21,169 nucleotides of DNA from an uncultured Chitinophagaceae bacterium (GTDB taxonomy: Bacteria; Bacteroidota; Bacteroidia; Chitinophagales; Chitinophagaceae): assembly GCA_937996595.1 (NCBI GenBank), contig CALKVC010000159.1:1-21169 (forward strand), written 5' to 3'. This document shows, in pieces, positions 16,235-21,169 of this stretch. Within the stretch, counting starts at the first letter, position 1; each line of letters opens with the position of its first letter. Under the pieces are notes generated by a model that was not told where the DNA came from, ran no database searches, and worked only from the letters and a program-made list of their open reading frames with translations. Both the position numbers and the translations under genes were made by a program.

Positions 16235-17050
16235 TTATTTTGTATTGTTATTCAATGGTTTATAATACCCAAGGGCTTCATCCATGATGGCTTCCAGTTT
16301 GGCTATCCGGTTCTCATCTGAAGGGTGTGTAGCTAAAAATTCGGGCATTCCCTTGTTACCACCGGCCTTTGACATTCGTTGCCAGAAAGGAATGGCTTCA
16401 CGTGGATTGTATCCCGACATGGCTGAAAAAATAAGCCCGTAATGATCAGCTTCATATTCCTGGTTCCTTGAATTTGGCAGCAACACGCCGATTTGGGCGG
16501 TTGGTGCATACACATTATTAAAAATGGAATGGGCTTTGGGATTATTCTGGGTAAATATGTTTCCAACAATTTCAAGCCCCTGGGCAAGTGCCACCTGGCT
16601 CATTCTTTCATTGCCATGATGAGCAACTGCATGCGTTATTTCATGGCCAAGCACTACGGCAAGTGCAGCTTCATTCTGGGTAATTGGTAATAAGCCGGTA
16701 TACACAACAACTTTTCCGCCGGGCATACACCAGGCATTCACTTCCTTATTATCAACCAGGTTAAATTCCCATTTATACCCTTCCAGTTCCTTACTGAGTC
16801 CTTTTTGAGCGTAATAACTGGTAATGGCCTGTGCAATCCTGGTTCCCACCCTTTTCACCATTTCAGCATCTTTGCTAACTGTTTCGCTCATTACCTTATT
16901 TTGGTTTAAAAATGACCGGTATTGGGTTACGGCTTCCTGCTGGAGTGATGATTCGGGAAACAGGGAAAGTTGTTTACGGTTTGTAATGGAATTGGTGCTG
17001 CATGCGGCCAGGCATATGACTGCAAAAATGGTAAAAAGTCTTTTTTTCAT
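16235..17050 (-). CDS. M48-family zinc metalloprotease, lipoprotein
   Basis: A 271-residue envelope protease. The N-terminus MKKRLFTIFAVICLAAC is a lipoprotein signal with a lipobox ending at Cys17, so it should be membrane-anchored in the periplasm. The zinc site HEITH is at 136-140 in VLGHEITHAVAHHGNERMS, and the third ligand is in EYEADHYG (198-205). The preceding NAWCMPGGKVVVYTGLL and the following FLATHPSDENRIAKLE (about 241-256) are typical of the small single-domain M48 proteases such as LoiP/YcaL and the catalytic part of BepA. By family these take part in outer-membrane protein quality control; the actual substrate here is not known. It lies 83 bases downstream of plsY on the same strand and ends at a terminator. 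Confidence 0.93.
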   Translation of the reverse strand: MKKRLFTIFAVICLAACSTNSITNRKQLSLFPESSLQQEAVTQYRSFLNQNKVMSETVSKDAEMVKRVGTRIAQAITSYYAQKGLSKELEGYKWEFNLVDNKEVNAWCMPGGKVVVYTGLLPITQNEAALAVVLGHEITHAVAHHGNERMSQVALAQGLEIVGNIFTQNNPKAHSIFNNVYAPTAQIGVLLPNSRNQEYEADHYGLIFSAMSGYNPREAIPFWQRMSKAGGNKGMPEFLATHPSDENRIAKLEAIMDEALGYYKPLNNNTK

Positions 17051-17133
17051 CTTATGGGTATTTGATTCAGGTAATATAGAACAATTGGCATACCAGAATT
17101 TTAAATAAAATATTAAAATTGAATATGGGAGAA

Positions 17134-17781
17134 TTACTGGCGCCTGGATTTTTTCCTGTCGCGGTGTTTCAGGATTGGGACCCTGTTTTCTACACCACGT
17201 AACAATTTTATGATATTCTTCTGATGGGTTATAATTACCAGGAAGGCAACCAGCAATGCAAAAATGCGGTACATCACCTCATGTTCATTCCATATCCACA
17301 AAACTGAAACCGGCAGCATCAGGGCGCCTAAAATTGAACTGAGGGAAACATACCTGGTCAGGTAAAGCACAAGCAGGAATACACCTACACAACTTACGGC
17401 TACAACCGGCTGTACGATAAGGATCATGCCCAGCAGCGTAGCCACACCTTTACCACCTTTAAAACCGGCAAATACCGGGAAAATATGGCCAATAACGGAT
17501 GCCAGTCCCAGTCCTATCATGAAATTGGTGCGGTCCAGTTCATTAGCCAGGTAATGAGGAAGAAAAGTATATAATGAAACGGCTGCCATCCCTTTCAGGA
17601 TATCCAGGGCCATCACGATAGTGCCGTATCTTGAACCCAGTACACGGAAAGTATTGGTAGCGCCCATATTGCCACTGCCGTAATCACGGATGTCGATACC
17701 AAAGTATTTTTTGCTTATGATAAGTGCCGTGGGAATTGAACCAATGAGATATGCCAATATAATGAGAAGCAATTCCTTCAT
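17134..17781 (-). CDS. plsY: Acyl-phosphate:glycerol-3-phosphate acyltransferase
   Basis: First acylation of phospholipid synthesis: transfers the acyl group from acyl-phosphate to glycerol-3-phosphate, making lysophosphatidate in the inner membrane. It is an integral membrane protein of 215 residues, normal for PlsY, with hydrophobic segments at about 1-22, 54-75, 87-104, 115-140 and 150-180. The three conserved loops are visible: Ser15 in YLIGSIPTA, GSGNMGATN (35-43), and GHIFPVFAGFKGGKGVAT (98-115), the last two being phosphate- and glycerol-phosphate-binding motifs. The C-terminus is a basic tail (HRDRKKSRRQ). Its partner PlsX is not in this window. It is 57 bases downstream of prmA but has a perfect TATCTTTG box in that gap, so it can be transcribed on its own. 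Confidence 0.97.
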   Translation of the reverse strand: MKELLLIILAYLIGSIPTALIISKKYFGIDIRDYGSGNMGATNTFRVLGSRYGTIVMALDILKGMAAVSLYTFLPHYLANELDRTNFMIGLGLASVIGHIFPVFAGFKGGKGVATLLGMILIVQPVVAVSCVGVFLLVLYLTRYVSLSSILGALMLPVSVLWIWNEHEVMYRIFALLVAFLVIITHQKNIIKLLRGVENRVPILKHRDRKKSRRQ

Positions 17782-17806
17782 CCTGTTTCTTAGTGAGTTG
17801 AGGCAA

Positions 17807-17814
17807 CAAAGATA
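17807..17814 (-). promoter_or_regulatory. -7 promoter element of plsY (TATCTTTG)
   Basis: On the minus strand 17814 to 17807 is TATCTTTG, an exact match to the Bacteroidota TAnnTTTG box, in the prmA-plsY gap. Transcription would begin near 17800, about 20 bases before the ATG at 17781. The -33 region is AT-rich without a clear TTG. Confidence 0.5.
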
Positions 17815-17838
17815 CGAAAAAAAGCCTATTGGTAATAA

Positions 17839-18687
17839 TTAGTTAATATAGGGAGCTTCTAGTTTTGCACGAATAATCAACCATCCGTTCCTGTTAACCG
17901 GGGTTAAATCAGAAAAACCTAGGTTTAGCAAAGCGTGCTTTAAAACCGGTTCGTCTTCTGCCAGTATGCCGCTGAACAAAAGGTTTGCGCCCTGCGTACA
18001 GGCATTCCTGATATCCTGCAGGCTGGATATGATAATATTCAGGTTGATATTTGCCAGTATTACGGAAGCTTTTTCTCCTTCCGGCACTGTTTCAGCTTTC
18101 AGCAGGTTAATATGGGAGCAATTGTTTTTAGTAATATTTTCTGCTGCGTTATTGATGCTCCAGTCGTCGTTATCAATAGCAAGTACCGTTGTTGCCCCCA
18201 TTTTTTCCGCCAGGATGGCCAGCAAACCGGTTCCGGTTCCAAAATCTATCACTTTTTTTCCGGCCATATCCAATATTCCCATTTGCGAAACCATAAGAAA
18301 GGTTGTGTCATGATGCCCGGTACCAAAGCTCATTTTGGGCGTTACTTCAATATCAAAATCCACCGCATTATTTGGTTGATGAAAACCTGCCCGGATATGA
18401 ACAAAAGGCTGGCCCGTTGTGGGGTGATTTACCGTAACCGGGTTAAAGCCAGACTCCCATTGCTCATTCCAATTTTTTTCCTTAACTACTGAAATAGAAT
18501 AATTTACGCCTATTAATGAAATAATATTTTCAAATAAAAGCGGATCTGCTTTTCCTGTTTCAATATATGCATGCAGGCTATTACCTGTTTCTTCAAAGCC
18601 AGAAAAACCAGCTTCGCCAAGCAGGGCAATCAGCATGTCTGATTTACCGGGATCCAATGGTCCAAAACTGTATTGGGTATATTCCAT
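17839..18687 (-). CDS. prmA: Ribosomal protein L11 methyltransferase
   Basis: SAM-dependent methyltransferase that trimethylates ribosomal protein L11, in the cytosol; loss is usually tolerated in bacteria. It is 282 residues. The N-terminal L11-recognition domain starts MEYTQYSF and runs to about 65. The family motif FGTGHHDTT is at 121-129, SAM-binding DFGTGTGLLAI at 148-158 and the acidic LAIDNDD at 169-175. The catalytic-loop motif LANINLN is at 211-217. The start at 18687 is supported by the family N-terminus, although the T-tract of the pnp terminator ends only three bases before the ATG, leaving almost no room for an independent leader. It is followed by plsY after 57 bases. Confidence 0.95.
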   Translation of the reverse strand: MEYTQYSFGPLDPGKSDMLIALLGEAGFSGFEETGNSLHAYIETGKADPLLFENIISLIGVNYSISVVKEKNWNEQWESGFNPVTVNHPTTGQPFVHIRAGFHQPNNAVDFDIEVTPKMSFGTGHHDTTFLMVSQMGILDMAGKKVIDFGTGTGLLAILAEKMGATTVLAIDNDDWSINNAAENITKNNCSHINLLKAETVPEGEKASVILANINLNIIISSLQDIRNACTQGANLLFSGILAEDEPVLKHALLNLGFSDLTPVNRNGWLIIRAKLEAPYIN

Positions 18688-18690
18688 GAT

Positions 18691-18721
18691 AAAAAAAAGC
18701 TGCAGCTTTTACTGCTGCAGC
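18691..18721 (-). terminator. Rho-independent terminator after pnp, abutting the prmA start
   Basis: On the minus strand, GCTGCAGC (18721-18714), loop AGTAAAA, GCTGCAGC (18706-18699) is followed by eight T (18698-18691). It begins 20 bases past the pnp stop at 18742. The tail ends three bases before the prmA ATG (18687). The 8-bp arm is itself palindromic, so each arm can also self-pair. Confidence 0.9.
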
Positions 18722-18741
18722 CTGATAATGTTTTCGGTTGA

Positions 18742-20901
18742 TTATTTACCTTCTCCCTGTTTTTCGCCCTGTTGTTTAGGCTGTGCTTCCGGTTTTGGCA
18801 TCAGCACTTTGCGGCTTAATTTGAATTTACCCGTGCGTGGGTCAATATCAAGCAGTTTCACTTTCACCTTATCTCCTTCCCTGAATATGCCTTCCATGGT
18901 TTCCAGGCGTTTCCAGCTTATTTCGCTGATATGCAGCAACCCTTCTTTCTTAGGCAGGAACTCAACAAAAGCACCAAATTCTTTGATGCTTTTAACGGTA
19001 CCTTCATAAGTTTCACCCACAACCGGCACGGCAACCAATCCGTTTATCCAGGCCACTGCCCTGTCAAGGCTCGTCTTATCTTTAGAGAACACACTCACTT
19101 CTCCACAATTGTTCACTTCTTCAATATTGATGGTGGCCCCGGTTTCACGCTGTATTTCCTGGATCACTTTACCACCTGGCCCAATTACAGCTCCAATAAA
19201 TTCCTTGTCTATAATCATTTTAACCATTCTTGGCGCATGCGGTTTAACATCCGGCCGGGGAGCCGCTGTACACTGATGCATCGCGTCCAGAATATGCAAC
19301 CTGCCGGTTCTGGCCTGGGCAAGTGCCTTACGCATAACATCCATGCTCAATCCATCTACTTTTATATCCATCTGTACACCGCAGATGCCATCACGGGTAC
19401 CGGTAACTTTAAAGTCCATATCGCCCAGGTGATCTTCATCGCCCAGTATATCGGTCAGGATAGCAAAATCATCCCCCTTCTTGATAAGCCCCATCGCAAC
19501 CCCGCTCACATGTTTTTTCAGCGGAACACCTGCATCCATCAATGCCAGTGACCCCGCACAAACGGTTGCCATGGAAGATGAACCATTGCTTTCCAAAATA
19601 TCGCTCACCACCCTTACGGTATATGGATATTCTGAACCAGGCATCATTTGTTTCAGGGAGCGCATAGCCAGGTTACCGTGACCTACTTCGCGGCGTCCAA
19701 CGCCACGCATCATTTTAACTTCTCCGGTTGAAAACGGCGGGAAATTATAATGCAGGATAAACTTGGTATAATCTGATTTATGGGCACTTTCTACTAACAA
19801 TTCATCTAAAGGTGTTCCTAAAGTAACCGTTGTAAGTGATTGGGTTTCACCGCGTGTGAACAAAGCGGAGCCGTGCGGTGTTGGCAGATTATCAATTTCC
19901 ATATCCAATTGCCTGATGTCTTCGGTACCCCGGCCGTCGAGCCTTTTACGGTCATTCAGGATCATATCCCTTACCACATGGTATTGCAGTTCGCCAAAGT
20001 AATGGCCGATAAGCGCTTTATCCGCGTCAGGCAGTTCCTCTCCCAAAAATTCCTTTACTTCCTTTTTGAGGGCATCAAAAGCAGCAGCCCTTTCATGTTT
20101 GGCTGATGCTGCGGCAGCGATGGCGTACATCTTATCTTTTGCAAAAGCAGTAATTTTCTGGTCTAATTCCTCGTTCCGGTAAGGTTTTGCATATTCCCTT
20201 TTCCCGGTAATTCCTACAATTGCCCGCAGGTCTTCCTGGGCCTTTACCTGAATTTTAATGGCTTCATGAGCCGTTTCAATGGCTTTGATGAGGTCTTCTT
20301 CCTGACATTCGCTACTTTCACCTTCCACCATCATAATATTTTTGTCGGTTGCAGCTATGATAAATTCCATATCTGAAGCTGCCAGTTCGGTGCGTGTAGG
20401 GTTAACAATCATTTTGCCATCAACCCGGGCAATCCTCACTTCTGAAATGATTTCCTGGATGGGAATATCTGAAACCGCCAGTGCTGCCGAAGCGGCCAGG
20501 CAGGCCAGTGAATCGGGCATCACTTCTGCATCGGAAGAAATTAGCGAAACCAATACCTGCACTTCGCACAGGTAATCTTCCGGGAAAAGGGGCCTAAGCG
20601 CCCTGTCAATCAAACGGGAAGTGAGTATTTCATAGTCATTCAACCTGGCTTCCCTTTTAAAGAAAGAACCGGGAATACGGCCGGCAGAACCGAATTTTTC
20701 CTGGTAATCTACCGATAGGGGAAAAAATGACTGACCTTCTTTGGGTTCTTTATTGGCAACCACGGTTGCCAGTAAGATACAATCTCCTTGGCGCACGGTT
20801 ACGGCTCCATCGGCCTGGCGGGCCATCTTTCCTGTTTCAATGGTTACCATACGGCCGCCGCCAATATCAAATGTTATTGATTTTGCTTGTAATGCTGACA
20901 T
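18742..20901 (-). CDS. pnp: Polyribonucleotide nucleotidyltransferase (PNPase)
   Basis: Phosphorolytic 3'-5' exoribonuclease acting in mRNA decay, and able to add 3' tails. It is 719 residues. Two RNase PH domains flank a helical linker. The second has FTRGETQSL and the acidic ILGDEDHLGDMDFKVTGT active-site segment, then GRLHILDAM. The KH domain is at about 556-626 with IGPGGKVIQ. The S1 domain is at about 627-697, from TYEGTVKSIKEFGAFVEF to FKLSRK. A short Gln/Lys/Gly-rich tail ends the protein, and no long RNase E-binding extension is present. The start at 20901 fits the family (MSALQAKSITFDIGGGRM). It lies 118 bases downstream of rpsO, the conserved rpsO-pnp order, with a hairpin in the gap, and is followed by a strong terminator. 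Confidence 0.99.
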   Translation of the reverse strand: MSALQAKSITFDIGGGRMVTIETGKMARQADGAVTVRQGDCILLATVVANKEPKEGQSFFPLSVDYQEKFGSAGRIPGSFFKREARLNDYEILTSRLIDRALRPLFPEDYLCEVQVLVSLISSDAEVMPDSLACLAASAALAVSDIPIQEIISEVRIARVDGKMIVNPTRTELAASDMEFIIAATDKNIMMVEGESSECQEEDLIKAIETAHEAIKIQVKAQEDLRAIVGITGKREYAKPYRNEELDQKITAFAKDKMYAIAAAASAKHERAAAFDALKKEVKEFLGEELPDADKALIGHYFGELQYHVVRDMILNDRKRLDGRGTEDIRQLDMEIDNLPTPHGSALFTRGETQSLTTVTLGTPLDELLVESAHKSDYTKFILHYNFPPFSTGEVKMMRGVGRREVGHGNLAMRSLKQMMPGSEYPYTVRVVSDILESNGSSSMATVCAGSLALMDAGVPLKKHVSGVAMGLIKKGDDFAILTDILGDEDHLGDMDFKVTGTRDGICGVQMDIKVDGLSMDVMRKALAQARTGRLHILDAMHQCTAAPRPDVKPHAPRMVKMIIDKEFIGAVIGPGGKVIQEIQRETGATINIEEVNNCGEVSVFSKDKTSLDRAVAWINGLVAVPVVGETYEGTVKSIKEFGAFVEFLPKKEGLLHISEISWKRLETMEGIFREGDKVKVKLLDIDPRTGKFKLSRKVLMPKPEAQPKQQGEKQGEGK

Positions 20902-20964
20902 GTAAAATGTTTTCTGTACAGGCCTGGTGCCTGCTGATTAAAAAGTAGGTATGTATAACGAACA

Positions 20965-20993
20965 ATTCCCAACAGCATATTACAGTTGGGAAT
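20965..20993 (-). promoter_or_regulatory. Hairpin in the rpsO-pnp intergenic region
   Basis: On the minus strand, ATTCCCAAC (20993-20985) and GTTGGGAAT (20973-20965) form a perfect 9-bp stem with an 11-base loop. It lies 27 bases after the rpsO stop. Only a broken T stretch (TGTTCGTT) follows, so it may be a weak terminator or an RNA processing and stability site. In E. coli the same gap holds the rpsO terminator and RNase III sites that control pnp. A second small hairpin, CAGGC/GCCTG at 20919-20933, is close to the pnp start. Confidence 0.6.
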
Positions 20994-21019
20994 ATTCTTA
21001 TTTACATACGTTAAATTGA

Positions 21020-21145
21020 TTATTTACGGAGTCCTAATTTCTCAATCAAAGCCCTGTAACCGGTAAGGTCGTGCTTGCTCAGGTAAGTGAGTAAACGCTT
21101 GCGCTTACCAACCATCTGCATCAGGCCACGCTGCGAAGAGAAATC
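21020..21145 (-). CDS. rpsO: Ribosomal protein S15, C-terminal part only
   Basis: Forty-one codons plus stop encode the C-terminal part of S15, beginning DFSSQRGLMQMVGKRKR and ending YRALIEKLGLRK. This matches the family, including the conserved RGL and the basic segment that contacts 16S rRNA. The N-terminal half is missing because the genomic sequence ends at 21145. Beyond that, the frame runs on as FRRVLFRS encoded by adapter, where the family expects a His/Lys-rich segment before the Asp. It is upstream of pnp in the conserved order. Confidence 0.95.
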   Translation of the reverse strand, partial: DFSSQRGLMQMVGKRKRLLTYLSKHDLTGYRALIEKLGLRK

Positions 21146-21169
21146 AGATCGGAAGAGCACACGTCTGAA
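21146..21169 (+). other. Illumina TruSeq adapter remnant (not genomic)
   Basis: The last 24 bases begin AGATCGGAAGAGC and continue exactly as the TruSeq read-1 3' adapter. They interrupt the rpsO reading at a conserved position. They should be trimmed, and the true contig end is at 21145. Confidence 0.97.

Noticed and set aside
17097..17120. AT-only hairpin AATTTTAA/TTAAAATT after plsY as a terminator
   Set aside because: No GC pairs and no T tail; such a palindrome is expected by chance in AT-rich intergenic DNA.

Overview
The window looks like a chromosomal segment of a member of the Bacteroidota, most likely near the Chitinophagaceae. This is inferred from three things: protein families typical of the group (DUF2911, DUF6370-like, DUF4412/GLPGLI-like), start regions that are AT-rich and lack Shine-Dalgarno sequences, and several TAnnTTTG-type -7 promoter elements. 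The content is mostly housekeeping. I see no phage, transposon, CRISPR array, toxin-antitoxin pair or defence island, and no tRNA or rRNA gene. The last 24 bases are Illumina TruSeq adapter rather than genome, so the contig comes from a short-read assembly and its right end is artificial.

Layout, left to right. Positions 1-1137 hold two minus-strand genes for exported proteins: a DUF2911 protein cut by the window edge and a small Cys/His-rich protein. Positions 1237-5589 hold two steps of histidine degradation, urocanate hydratase (hutU, minus) and histidine ammonia-lyase (hutH, minus), with a divergent DeoD-type purine nucleoside phosphorylase between them and a 16-bp tandem repeat after deoD. 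Positions 5774-7198 carry a secreted Ycf48/BNR-type beta-propeller (plus) and a four-helix DUF486 membrane protein (minus). Both flanks of the DUF486 gene carry ATGATGTATGAT-type intergenic repeats. Positions 7379-10894 encode SMC.

Positions 11229-13432 hold two convergent genes for exported proteins, a DUF4412-like protein and a TPR protein, separated by a clean bidirectional terminator. dnaG primase (13601-15535, plus) starts at TTG and converges on a DUF3052-like gene. From 16235 to the right end all genes are on the minus strand. In transcription order they are rpsO (partial), pnp, prmA, plsY and an M48 lipoprotein metalloprotease.

How the genes fit together: rpsO-pnp is the classic ribosomal protein/RNA-decay pair. 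A strong terminator after pnp abuts the prmA start codon, and plsY has its own TATCTTTG element, so the minus-strand cluster is probably several transcription units. hutH and hutU supply the first two steps from histidine to imidazolone propionate; hutI and the last step (hutG or ftcD) are not in the window. The most notable signals are the adapter end, the related intergenic repeats around the DUF486 gene, the 16-bp repeat, the terminator at the prmA start and the TTG start of dnaG. I did not find a new multi-gene system.
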